Positions 10,277 to 21,508 of a DNA stretch of 64,000 bases are shown here, piece by piece. The notes beneath the pieces are model-generated. The model was given only the letters and a program-made list of their open reading frames with translations. It made no database searches and had not been told where the DNA came from. Origin of the DNA: Gremmenia infestans (lineage: Eukaryota > Ascomycota > Leotiomycetes > Helotiales > Hamatocanthoscyphaceae); contig JAFEVB010000026.1 of assembly GCA_032629725.1 (NCBI GenBank), forward strand, positions 992,001 to 1,056,000, written 5' to 3'. The position numbers and the translations under genes are program-made. The number at the start of each line of letters is the position of its first letter. Position 1 is the first letter of the stretch.

Positions 10277-11402
10277 AGGTTTATTCCCTTTGGTGGCGCA
10301 GAGAAAAGCCCGGCAGGATAAGATAGAGAATGCAATGTCATTAGAATTTAGGTGAAGTTTTCATAGTTCTGAGTAAGATTCTCTTTTGGGGGTTTCGCAC
10401 GATCTTTATCTTGGCTACTTGATTTGCATGTATTCGTCATAGGAGCTCTTATGAACTCACAAATGACTCTCGTAGTGAATGGCATTCCGCATAATATCGC
10501 CCTCTACTTATTGAAATCTCGAGCAGGGACTGTACGGAGATTAATTGCCATTATGAAGGATCCTATTGAAGCATGTAAGGACATCTATATCTACTTTGTC
10601 GCTGAATTAGCAAAAGATGGCCAGTTTGCGAAACCAGAAACGCCAAACAGGTTACCGAAGCAAGGTCCGAGGAATACGCAATGCTTAAACTAATTCGCAA
10701 AGGGGGATTCCGTCACTGTCCATTTTGATGCATTGTCAAATTTGATCGGGCTCAAAAGGATCTGGACAACATCGAAATGCCAGGACTGGCCGAACTTATC
10801 TCATTGTAAGTTGGATGACCGTAACTTTAGATAGAGCTATCTGAGCTAATGTCTGTAGTAGAGGGATTCGTGTCGCGACCCGGAACCTTACCCCACCGCT
10901 CTTCCCATTGGTGACTTTATCGTGTCCGCCAAAGGAGTTCATATTTCAACACCTACTTTGTAGAAACTGGCTTTAGGGCCGGCGATGGATATCTTCTACA
11001 TTACTTATATGTGTATGCTGAAGAGCTATACTACGAAGTAATTCCTGCGAGGGTCCGCAGATCGTAACCGCAGAGCACATCCACCAATCAGATCGTTTTG
11101 CATTTCATACAAATATAACAAATGCCCGTGATCTGCTAATCAAATAACATCCTAAATAGGTGCGGATGGAGCCTCTGCATTCTTACTACAGTAATACGGC
11201 AGTGCACAGCCTCGCCCAAACCTCAACACCATATGTGAGATAAGAATTACCCTTACTCAAAGGCCTGTAGTCAGAAGAGTCGTTACGCTAATTGTAAACT
11301 TATCTGGAAACTTCACGGCGGCAAATACTAAGATGGCGGCACAAATTGGTGGGACACCTGTTCACCAGAAAACCTTTTTGAATGATGAGAGACTGACCGT
11401 AT
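10277..11402. other. Long non-coding stretch, possibly decayed coding DNA
   Basis: About 1.1 kb without a convincing gene. An 89-codon open frame (10424-10693, plus) shows no domain or codon pattern I can identify. The stretch precedes the HET fragment and may be part of the same decayed zone. Confidence 0.4.
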
Positions 11403-11852
11403 TTGCAAGTACGTCCGAAGCTCAACAGCGAAGCAAAGGAGATACGGGTCATTGAGTTACAACCCGGAAACTACAATGGTCCCATTGTTGTGAAAAGCAT
11501 CACGACTTCCCTGTTGGATTCAATTCCGTTCGAGCCACTATCATATGCTTGGGGAGATCCGAATGTCACCATGCCCATCGAAATGGATGGGTCTACTTAT
11601 CCTGTCACAGTATACCTATACTCCGCGCTCCGTAATCTTCGGAAGCCCTCGGAGGTACGCCTCATGTGGGTCGATTCCATATCCATCAATCAGAGAGATG
11701 ATGAGGAGAAGTCCCAACAAGTCAATTTAATGCGAGACATCTATGCCAGCGCAAATACATGCGTGGTGTGGCTCGGAGACTTTCTAGACCAAGGAATAAC
11801 CATGACTGAAGCTACAGCTACCTTGGACACGTTGCGGAGGATGGGGGAGTAG
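11403..11852 (+). pseudogene. HET-domain (heterokaryon incompatibility) fragment
   Basis: The frame encodes the N-terminal half of a HET domain: IRVIELQPGN, the hallmark FEPLSYAWGDP, then MWVDSISINQRDDEEKSQQV and RDIYASANTCVVWLGD. It ends at TAG 11850-11852 after about 150 codons, whereas HET proteins usually run to 500-800 residues. No ATG opens the domain in this frame: a TGA lies just upstream, and the ATG at 11333 is in a different frame. The start and the C-terminal half have therefore both been lost. Intact family members mediate non-self recognition and programmed cell death after hyphal fusion. A short expressed fragment is possible but not supported. Confidence 0.8.
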
Positions 11853-12726
11853 CACCCTCGAAAGTTGCTGGTAAACTATGAGAATTGAGGCAAGTTAATA
11901 TAGTCTAAGATATGTTCTTAAGACCTACCCGTTGACACAGAAATTCAAAGTTGGGCGCCGCAGTGAAAATTTTCAGGAGCTATCAAGATCATAAGAAAAC
12001 TTTATCAGGATTCATCAGGACTCCTTGAAATTTTTGTCGGTTTCTCTTGTAAGCAGAGAAGTTCTGCTCGAGCTGTGCCATTTGTTGCCAAACTTGGAGG
12101 AGATTTCAATCAAAAGTTTGAAAAATAGCCCCCCATTTCTCCGCCAACTTATAGGGAAACATGCGAACCCGGAATTGACGATAGAGAGGTGAACTACAAA
12201 GCCCATCACAGAACCTCGAGTAGGCTATACCTCCGTGTATAGAAGGTGCAGGCTGCACTCGACCGTCTTTCCACGAGGCAAACACACCTTTTCATTGCGC
12301 TTGCTCGTGATAGATTATCTTGAAGCTTACAAGTAAGAAAACGAGATTTTTGACTAGGGTTTACATATGAAATGCACGTCAACAGGAACATCATGACTTC
12401 TCATGTTAAGAGTTGAACATTAATAAGAGCGGTCGTGAATATTCATTCCACCAGACCGCTCACTAAAAGGGGTCAACGGATCCCAGGGAATTCAAGCGAA
12501 TGCACGCGACGCGACTTCGGCAACTCTCGACAGACAGCAACCTTCTTCTTCAGGCTTATATACTTCAATAAGTTCATCGAGCCTACTGGTATGCATTTCC
12601 CTCGAGTCTCGACGTCCGGCCGTTCTTGCCTTCAAGATGACTAACCTTGAAATTGACACTTCTAAACGTGAGCCGGTCTCCATTTTTCTTTTACCAAAGG
12701 CATAAATACTTCCCAAGAGAAACAGC
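11853..12726. other. Intergenic, AT-rich
   Basis: About 870 bases downstream of the HET fragment and upstream of the MYND gene. No coding potential or repeats seen. The last few hundred bases would hold the MYND gene promoter. Confidence 0.4.
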
Positions 12727-14111
12727 ATGTCATCCCATTCCTGTACAATCTGTGGCAAGCACGCCGAACTATCCTGCGCCGGCTGCATGGCGTCCTCTTA
12801 CTGTTCTCAAGCATGCCAAACCAAAGACTGGGCTCTCCACAGTCTTCTATGCAAAGAATACACACGAATCTTCCATTCTAGACCCGCGGACACCAGCTTT
12901 TCAACTTTCAAACTCGGCATGCTTTTCCCCCAAGACTCAAAATACCCCCAACTCATTTGGATAGAATGCGAGCTCCGCGGCCCCGACCATCACCACCACC
13001 AAGTCGTCATCTCGAACCACCTGCCACCAGGAGAACCCGAAGTATTTCGAAAGTACTACCACGACCACTCTCTCGAACTGTTCATGGACAGAAGCCGTTC
13101 CACCTGGATCCAAAATTCCTTCCACGAAGCAAGCCCAAATCAATGCCTAGGCCATCTCATGCGCGGATACGAGACCCGAGATCGAGCATGCGCCGTGGCA
13201 TACTTGAGCCCAGTCGTGATCGTCAGCTACACCCAAGAACCGGACGAGTTCAACCCTAAATTATACCAGGACATCACGCTTGCGGATCTCCGTCACGCCC
13301 TCAACTTCTTTGCGCGCCACGTTATCATGTTCGAGGGGGATAAGGAGAATCCCTATGTCGTGAGATATGGCACGACGTGGGTGAAGGCTGCGAAGATCAG
13401 CTGTGATGGAGACATGATGTGGAAGGGGGCGCGCAAGTATAGACAAGTCGAGATTCGGAGAGAGTATTCGATTTTTGATCAGCATAGCGATATCTCACAG
13501 ATTTCGACACGGATGGGGATTCCGTTGAGGGTTCAGAAGTGTGGGATTGATAAAGCATGGTTCGAGGCAAACACTTTCAACCCGTTTCTTAATCGGCAAG
13601 CTGAGTCGATGATGTTGCCGGTTGAGAGCGATGTTTGGTATCTTGAAGGTATGGCGTTACCCGCGAGGTGCCCTTTTAGTTCCATACTAATACAAACTCT
13701 TCTGTAGATACCTCGGGATGGCATAGAGAAATCGCTCAAACTGTTCTAGTTGCGCGACAAGACAAAAAGGACCTCACAGCACGCCAGCTCGAGGCATTCG
13801 CAAAATACTGCCGGGAGTTTGTCCAGCCAGCAATGTTAGGACCATCTGGTTTTGGGGATCACCTTGATGAAGAAGGTCGACAACACGTTATGAAGAATTA
13901 CATGTGTAGGGAGCCATTCGAAGTCTTTCTCTTGGAGATAAAATTGTCGAAGCGGGTTGAGGGCGATGATTCTTGGGATAAGACCATCTCCCCATACGAA
14001 GTCGGGGGACCTATAGCAGAGCCAGAATGGCATAACAATATGTATGCTGTTGCGCCGATGGATTTGTATTTCGATGAGCGGCCTACTGAAGTTGAACTTG
14101 ATTATGGATAA
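12727..14111 (+). CDS. MYND zinc-finger protein
   Basis: Two exons (12727-13648 and 13708-14111) joined by a 59-bp intron with CTAAT branch site; about 441 aa. An MYND finger occupies residues 5-42: C-x2-C, C-x2-C, YC-x3-C and H-x3-C are all present (CTICGKHAELSCAGC, then YCSQACQTKDW). The rest shows no SET domain or other known module. It does contain repeated Trp/Tyr-rich blocks and a conserved-looking acidic C-terminus. MYND fingers bind Pro-rich partner peptides, so a scaffold or regulatory role is likely. Lineage-restricted MYND proteins of this size are common in filamentous ascomycetes. Function beyond the finger is unknown. Confidence 0.85.
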
Positions 14112-15590
14112 AGTCTCTGCAGGGGAAAAGGAAGAGGGGAGTTTGACACTTGTTGCTTACAAGGATAGACGTGGCATAATTCAGAATAAGGCTTGAAAGG
14201 CAAGAATTTGGCATAGCTAATGCTAGAATTAAAAAGGGCACGGCAGGACAGATATACGGAAATGGATTACAAGACATGGCAAATATCAAAACTCATTGCT
14301 TTGGGGGCAGAGGGCTATGAACTTCTCAAATACTACTTGTTGCAGCATGTACCTCCCGCTATCCTTGTTCCTATCACCGCTCAATTCGTCTCTAGAAAGA
14401 TTGAAGGAGCATCTATCGAAGAAAAGCAGCAACGATGAAGTTGACGTCTGTAAGTGCGGAACGACGAGAAATATTATCCTGTATTTCCAAGACATCTCAT
14501 TTTCGATTGATAGGAGAGCAGAAAATAAACAAGCGTTGCGGATTTAGGGACATCGAAGGGGTCCATGCAGATGTTTTATTTTGCAAAGAGGGCGATATGC
14601 TTAAAATGAGTGATGGGAGAGGGGGAGAAAGATAGAGATATATTTAAGTGAAGGATTTCCATTACGGTTGCCCTTTGAGCTCTTTCTGCAACTATCTTTT
14701 TATCACATTAATATAAAATCTATAATCGAAACTGCTCTTTTGACTCGGAGAACTGCATACCAGAATATTGCCTCTACGCAATCGTACTACTTCCGACGTA
14801 TCTGCATATCTACTTATCGACGTGCAAAGCTATATCCTTGAAGGATTATCCTTCAACGCAATCGAATCTACGCCAGCTCTTCGCCAGCTCTTCTCGCATT
14901 CTATCTCCCATCACCTCCAACCCAATGCCCCTTTCAATCGTTTCTCATTGTAAACTCCATATCCACCTGAAATGTGAAGGTTGTTAACCGGAAAACAAGG
15001 GTGAAGCTATATTCAACCCTACTCCATCCCGCCAATACCCCGCCCCGTCCCGCCCCGCCTCAACCCCCGCGTAAATCCTGCCACTCCGTACCGCCCCGCC
15101 CTCACTACATATCTTTCCGAGAACTCTATCAGACGCAACGCCCTTTGCATTTAACTGCAAAACATGGACATGGTACTTTTCTTTCTTTTCCCTATAGCAA
15201 TGGGTCGGATCTATAGTCCCCAACACGGGGGACAGAGATCTGATCTTGTTGCACACCACGGATCGATTCAAAGTACTTCACTTGCAACAGGCTGAGCTTC
15301 GTACAGTACTATTAGATCACAAGCTTCACTGATGCTCTATTACGATGAACACCCTCCCCTTGACTAGCATTGAGCTGAAAAGTACTCTGCAATGGCTAAA
15401 GCCTTGCTGTATAGTAATTGTTTCCTAGTCCCATTTTTGAATGTCATTGCTAACGCCCTTCGCCCATCAGCTCAATAGGAACCCTCTCCGAAATCCTCGA
15501 CACGCAAAGGTCAAATACATCTGCAATGCCGTCTTCTTTTACAGGACATTAGCTCCTAGTACCGGTCTCGTAGAATTTACTTAGCACCAG
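14112..15590. other. Intergenic with C-rich tract
   Basis: About 1.5 kb. It contains a pyrimidine-rich CCCCG/CCCGC tract around 15038-15110. The first exon of the rhomboid gene may lie at its end, but I could not fix it. Open frames around 14.2-14.6 kb on both strands overlap and look random. Confidence 0.4.
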
Positions 15591-16261
15591 TCGTTCACAA
15601 CCCGTTTATTATCTCCCCAATCCTCATCCTCACCGGAACCAGTATCTGTATCTTCTTCTACCACCCTTACCTCCAAAATCAGCTGGGTATAAGGAACTAC
15701 TCCGACCCAATCCGAGAAAGGCCACGCTTCATCAACAAACACATGGTGCTGAGTTTGGAGAACTGGAGAGCGGGGAGGTGGTGGACATTGCTCGCTTCCG
15801 CTCTGACGCATTTCGGCCCTGTACATCTCGCCGCCAACATGCTGTGGCTATAGCAGGTCGGACGAGACATAATTATATTATTCGGAGTACCAACTTTCCT
15901 CTTCCTCTGGACCATCGGCGGCATTGCCGGCAGTGCAGCCTCGTTGTACCGATTCGCGCTTACGGAAAGAATTGTTAAGAAGGGCGTGGGTATGACGGTT
16001 AATATATGTGCCATGCAAGCAGTTCTTATTTGTGTAGAACTGAGTCTATCGTCCAAGGTTCTGGAGCTGTCTCTTGCCGGGTTTAGTGCTGTGGTACTGA
16101 CGCTCGGCTGGTTCCCTACCATCGGACACGAAGCGCATTTGGAAGGATGCGTGGTGGTGACTCTGTATTGGGTTTTTGGTTTGAGGGCACAACCTAGCTC
16201 GGAAGGTCTGGGGGGTTTCAAGGGCCCTCAGCAATGGCTTTTCGAAATGATGAAGATCTGA
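15591..16261 (+). pseudogene. Rhomboid-family intramembrane protease, broken
   Basis: Plus-strand translation gives rhomboid landmarks in order. They are a TM segment (PFIISPILILTGTSICIFF), the L1-loop signature NWRAGRWWTLLASALTHFG, and the TM2 motif HLAANMLWL. These are followed by a TAG at 15851-15853, then QVGRDIIILFGVPTFLFLW and GGIAGSAASLYRF in the same frame. The stop sits where relatives have an aromatic residue, and TGG to TAG is the simplest change. The catalytic GxSG of TM4 should align with GVGMTVNI, so the serine is gone. The TM6 histidine is still recognisable in GHEAHLEG. The upstream exon with the start codon was not found. Fungal rhomboids are membrane serine proteases of Golgi or mitochondria; this copy cannot be catalytic. 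Confidence 0.75.
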
Positions 16262-16473
16262 GATAAGTGGGACATTTCGAGGGAGTGGCGTTATATGAGG
16301 AGTTCGTGTCTGTTCCCCTAGGTACTTCCGGGGAATCAGATCAAAATTGTACTCTGAAAGGCCTGGAAAGTTGGGTATAATTATGGTCTCCACACCTTAT
16401 AAGAATAAGTTACGCATATTCCCTCTCCCGTCGAGATATCTGATACAAGCCCCTGAGATCTATTTATTTCCCC

Positions 16474-17532
16474 TCACGTTAAAAATTGCACCCACCTCTC
16501 TTTTAAAAAAGAAACCATTTCCCCAATCTCCCTCCCCTCTAACTCATGTCCCAGCCCTCCATATGTATGCATATTAACCACAACCCCGACATTTGTCATC
16601 ACATCCCTCATCTGCTCTCCCCACTCAAGCCTAACCTTCTCATCAGTCATCCCATGGCCAATCCAGAACCTCACATCACCCAATCCATCTTCCTCCCCCT
16701 CCCCCTCACTCCCGTCATCACCATAACTATCACCCACCCCCAAAATCCCCCTCAAAAACCCCCTCACAGCCGCCCTCCTCTTCCCATACACCTCCCGCAC
16801 CGCATCGTCCCTCCCCACTCTACACCCCACAGCCGCCCTCTCCAGTTCTCCCCGCCAAGGCAACCACCCCGAAAGCCCCACAAACCCCAATACACCCGGT
16901 ACAAAGCCTCCCAACATCAACATGCTAACCATAGCAGCACCCTGACTAAAACCCCCTACTATTACCCTCTTCCCTACTGCCCCATCCCCAGCTCCAATCC
17001 TACTGCCACATCCTCCTTCTCTTTCATCTCGATGATTGAGAAGTTCCATTTCCCGCTCAACCAACCCCCCCAAATACCCAGCCGACTCCCTAACCCCCTC
17101 TCTCACTCCCAGCCCATCTTTCCCCACCGTCCGGTCTGCAAACGAATGAACGTCGAACCAAGCATGGCTCTCGCGGCCCCCGAATACAGTCGTAGGCCGT
17201 AAACGCCCGGTTGGGAAGATGATTTTAGTTCCGGGTAGAAGAGAGGTGAGAGTTTGGATTTGGGTTTTTGTTTGTATTTCAGGCTTTACGGGCAATGGAG
17301 ATGGGGGATTTGACATGGATATCGATACGGGAATGCATATAGAGAGCAGGGCGGACGCTATTTCTGGACCTGATGTCGAGGTGCCGTGGAGGAGGATTAA
17401 TGTTGTGGTGTGCGTGGAAGATGGGGGGATTATGTAGGGTTCTGGATATGGGGATATGGACGTTGAGGCGGTGGCAGGGGCGGAGTAGGATGCAGAGGCG
17501 GAGATGGAGGCCATTCTGTGGAGAACTGTCAC
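16474..17532 (-). CDS. Acyl-protein thioesterase / phospholipase-carboxylesterase-like hydrolase
   Basis: An intronless 352-aa alpha/beta hydrolase. LILLHGTSTSG carries the oxyanion region and GGFSQGAAM the nucleophile elbow (Ser in GFSQG). GHGMTDEKV holds the catalytic Asp and GLGHELE the catalytic His. This matches the APT1/LYPLA (Abhydrolase_2) family, which removes palmitate from proteins or cleaves lysophospholipids. It is longer than the usual 230 aa because of a Ser-rich N-terminus and a Gly/Glu-rich insert before the catalytic Asp. The true start may be the first ATG or a second one six codons on. The coding strand is G-rich, giving a long but meaningless antisense frame. Confidence 0.85.
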   Translation of the reverse strand: MTVLHRMASISASASYSAPATASTSISPYPEPYIIPPSSTHTTTLILLHGTSTSGPEIASALLSICIPVSISMSNPPSPLPVKPEIQTKTQIQTLTSLLPGTKIIFPTGRLRPTTVFGGRESHAWFDVHSFADRTVGKDGLGVREGVRESAGYLGGLVEREMELLNHRDEREGGCGSRIGAGDGAVGKRVIVGGFSQGAAMVSMLMLGGFVPGVLGFVGLSGWLPWRGELERAAVGCRVGRDDAVREVYGKRRAAVRGFLRGILGVGDSYGDDGSEGEGEEDGLGDVRFWIGHGMTDEKVRLEWGEQMRDVMTNVGVVVNMHTYGGLGHELEGREIGEMVSFLKERWVQFLT

Positions 17533-17892
17533 TTGTTGGTTTGTATGTTTGTTTGTTGGAGATGGTATGGAGATTGGTAGATATGGCTCCTACTGTACTA
17601 TATTGCAATATATGCTCCGAGATCGGCTGCGGGGTAAGTATGTTTGCTGGGCACTGGAAAGTACTGTAACGTGGTGAAGTTGTATTTGCTGGTTGGGGAA
17701 CTGCTTGGAATGTGAATGGTCTCGATAATTGAAGAATGACAATGTGTTGCAATAGGGGCACAAATTTTGGGACTCATCGCTCTTTATTCCCATAAAGCTA
17801 TTGACTACCAGTACAGCAAGTAGTAGCTAATGACTCACTGTTCGCATCACCTTATACGCAACCTCCAACCACATCCTTTTAGCAAGGCCATT
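17533..17892. promoter_or_regulatory. Spacer and upstream region of the thioesterase gene
   Basis: 360 bases between two minus-strand genes. They hold the thioesterase promoter and the 3' end of the GH36 transcript. No other feature seen. Confidence 0.45.
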
Positions 17893-20800
17893 TTAGTGCG
17901 TCGGGTTGATATATATCTTCACTTCAACCTCATTACTCCATCCACTCACCAGCTTGAGTTCTTTCCACGCCGTCTCGACATCTATGTTGAGAACATGCTC
18001 GTCGGCTTCACTGATAGTGATGGTGTGGACCGGTATGGGCTTTCCGAGGATCGTAATCATGAGCTTGTCCTTCCAAGAAATTGTGGGTAGAGTAGAGATG
18101 TAAATGCCTGCGACTAGTTAGCATGAAAGCACTAGGAAAGGCGAAGAACACTTACCAAGAACACCAAGCGCTTTCAGATTAGTATCAATGACAATCTTCT
18201 CATTCTCCAACTTCGTAATATTGTTATCCACAACCGCCGCAGCACCCGCCATCTTCCCCAACAGGCCCATGTTCGCAATCCATGTCGTTTCATTCTTCTT
18301 TTCGTCCACGAACCCTCGAAGTGGATATGCAGACAGGATATCATATCCTCGAATACCCAGGGATACGTGGACAAGAGCCGATGCGTCGACGACTTGTAGA
18401 GGCCTGGTCACAAGCCCGCTTGAGTGGGCGCGGACAACGTAGTATTGTGCCTCGACAACGCCCGGGAATTTGGAGAGAGGAATGAGCTCGCTCAGAGGGC
18501 GTCCGGAGACATTGAAGAATCCGATGATTCCTGTTCCTGTGACTGCTGCACCTGTGCATGTATGAGCTATGTTAAAATGTATCCCAGTTACAAGAACTTA
18601 CCGTGATACGTGCCAACTAGTAGCAATTGGTCATCATCATATCCATTGTACGGATCCAAACTCTTGCCAATAATGCTAGGTCTGAAAATAACAGTCTTTC
18701 CCCGCACAGTAGGGCCAGTCATCTGCCCAATGAGATCAAGATCATGTTCGCCAGGAACATCAGTAATGTAGATTGGGCCGCCACTAACACATCTAGCAGC
18801 CGCATGAAAACCAGAGTAATCATGAACAGTTTGAAACATGTCCCAATCAGGTATCAGATTCAAATGTTGGGTGAAAAGGGCATTGTGTGCATTGGTGAAG
18901 ATATGCCATGGATGACTGGTTGGGATCTCGGGGAAGAAGTCATCGGAATTTCGGACCAGAACTGGTGGTTTATTCTGCGGAAGCTGTGAATGAAAGAGAA
19001 TCTGTGGCGTTTGTGACATGCAGGAAATTGCTTTTACGCTGAAATGTCGAAGGGTAGAGACGGTCCATGCATCGAGGTATGTGGGTATTAAATCTCGACG
19101 AGCTTTCGCGGAGACGAAAGTATCGAGCATGAATTGAGCACTAGAAAGGTCAGCTAAAGCTCGCGAGAATATTGAAGAGACGTACTCTGTTTTAACGGCA
19201 TCGACACCACACGAAGCAAGGAAGCTATAAAAGTCGTCGTAAAACTTTGAGACATCTTCTTTATCGACGACGGTCATTTTACCACCTAGCGGAAGATTTC
19301 TTCGTTGGCCGTCTTCCCGAATAACCTCGATGGTTTTGTATGTCTTGGCTATCTTCCCCTCGGGCGCCAAACCACCCCAGTATCCTAAAATAGCATGCCA
19401 CACAGCTATATGTTGAACACTCGGTAGCTTTTCTCTGATTTTAGTCACAACGCCTTTGAGGCCATTCGGGAAAGCTTCTCTCTCAGCCTCGAATTCGTCC
19501 CAGCCGTGCTGGAACTGACCGTGGCCTCGGTAGTCAATTGCCTGCCAATTATCATCAATGATAAAGTTCGTGACATTGATGTTGTTCTCTTTCAAGACTT
19601 CTGCAGCTTTGACAACTTTGTCTTCAGTAAGTCGTTGCCCCAGGGCGTTCCAAGTGCCTTCACAAATTTAGCGACGAGATGATGGAGACTGGAGGGGAAC
19701 CCACAATAAGTCAGCCCATCATACCAATTTTCAGCCCAAACCTTTGTAGTTTCATCGTCCTCGTTCAAAGCGGCGATTTCCTTTTGCTGTTCGGCACTGG
19801 CAGTTGGTCCCGCTGCTACGATATCTCGCGCATGGTACATTACGGCAGCATTGGCGGACTCGAAGTCATCGCCCAGGCCAACTAGCACACGTCCAACTGT
19901 GTCTTCTGGACTATCATTACGGATCTAGGATTGATTAGTCGGTTTGCGAAGTAGGATTCAAAAAGGGAACGCACACGTAAGACGACGTTTCCATCACTGT
20001 CATTCGTGAACAGAGTCATGACATCTCCCACGCCACTGATACCCATCAAGACCAAATGTTTTCCAGTCACACTCAGGAAAGAGCACATCACTGCTTCTTT
20101 ATCCAAGCCGAAGTTTGACTTTCCTTGCCTCGGTGCTAACCATGGAGACCAGATTCGAATGAGTGCAAACCATCTTGGAATTATCAGTAAGAAGTATGAG
20201 AATATCATATGACCGAGATGACAGAGACTTAGGTGCTTAAGGACACACATAACCCACATTTCGGCTTACCTTAAAAATTTCCCATTTCCCCAAGGAAGAC
20301 CAAATTTGATATCCTTAAAGGTAGATTTCTCCCCGTCAGCCGCCGCAATAGAAGCATCTACAGACCAAAGAGTAGTACCCGGAGACTGGCTTCGGTAGTT
20401 TTTTGCTTTCAACTCGGGATTTAGTCCCTCGACATAGTCTCCCAAATTACTTGAGAGTGCATCTTGACTCGTGACCGACTTCAACATGACAATCCCATCT
20501 TGAGTTCCCTGATGATCTCTTACCCATTTCCACGATTGGTCTGAACTGCTTCGAAATTTGATACTGAAATTTGTTGGAAGGTGAATGGCAAGTGGGGTGG
20601 TGAAGTAGAGTTTTGTAAGAGCACTTCCAAAGTGGGTATTTAATTTTTGAAGAGCCGTAGGTTGAGATGAAGCGTTCTTTAAAGGGTCCATAGGAACTTC
20701 TCGCCATTCCTTGCCCGCGGAATGCCACAATGACAGCTGCCATGGATCTTCAGCCCGGCTCTCGTCGATCTCGAGGAGAGCCGTAAAGACAGTAGTATGG

Positions 20801-20958
20801 TTGTCAATCTGGGTCACCTGACCCAAGGCCGGGAAGGTAGAGATATATGCCTTCATGCTGGGATGATCTGCGGCGGTAAGAGGTTTCTGCTTGGGGATGT
20901 ACTTGGCCTGGAAAACCTCGTTGCCGTCTGCCCCAGATATGAAGGTTTCTTCTGTCAT
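17893..20958 (-). CDS. GH36 raffinose synthase / Sip1-like alpha-galactosidase
   Basis: Seven exons: 20958-20270, 20173-19975, 19924-19705, 19657-19186, 19140-18602, 18551-18156 and 18107-17893. Together they give a 909-aa protein with every join in phase. The N-terminal half carries the beta-supersandwich domain. The barrel follows, with TYCTWNALGQ, IIDDNWQAID, VAVWHA-type and GVDAVKTDAQF motifs. The Asp in KTD is the expected nucleophile, and the acid/base Asp lies in the segment GGPIYITDVPGEHD. Plant relatives move galactose onto sucrose; fungal members are mostly uncharacterised and may hydrolyse alpha-galactosides. No signal peptide is visible, so the enzyme should be intracellular. It diverges from the mitochondrial TyrRS gene across about 550 bp. 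Intron 19141-19185 is 45 bp with no stop, so its retention would stay in frame. Confidence 0.9.
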
Positions 20959-21508
20959 TGTGTAAGGAAGATGCGGGGAAGAGAAAGTACGAAGGGGAGA
21001 TAGGTAGCGACAAAGGTAGCAACAAACTAGACGCGGAAAGAAGGAGACATACAAATAGAAAATAGAAAATAGAAAATCGAGTATACGGAGCAGACGAGAA
21101 GAAGAAGTTATATATTCCCTGCCAACACAGAGGCGTGACAAGTGACAAGTGTGCTACATGTACATCTACCGATAGTGCATGTCATTGCTGCATCGATCCA
21201 TACAACAGATCCATACATTGGCTTAGCTTAGGTAATGTCCAGGAACCATGTCGGCCGACCAAATCGAGGGGCAATAGCATCGTCACGTGTAGCTGCGCAT
21301 ATGCAGCATATATGGCTGGAACGGGAAAACATTGTTCCCACATCCATGCATTTCGTGTTTCCTGACCTTTTTTTGCTGCCATCAGAGAAGATCAAAAGCT
21401 TCACCAATTCCTCATTTAGACGTCTCGCAGATAGACATCTCCTGCCCCTCGCTTGTATTATTCTCACCCCTTATTCATGTACTTATAGTCAGCTTTTCTG
21501 CCGCCAGC
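20959..21508. promoter_or_regulatory. Divergent promoter region with AATAGAA repeat
   Basis: Separates the starts of GH36 (minus) and mitochondrial TyrRS (plus). A 7-nt tandem (AATAGAA, about three copies) lies near 21054-21077, within the likely GH36 leader. It is polypurine on the plus strand, so pyrimidine-rich in the GH36 transcript. Confidence 0.5.

Noticed and set aside
15697..16221. A 174-codon minus-strand frame over the rhomboid remnant.
   Set aside because: The plus strand encodes recognisable rhomboid motifs across the same region; the minus frame has none.
16546..17202. A 218-codon plus-strand frame rich in Pro and His.
   Set aside because: It lies wholly antisense to the acyl-protein-thioesterase gene, whose GFSQG, Asp and His motifs prove the minus frame. 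The composition comes from that gene's G-rich coding strand.
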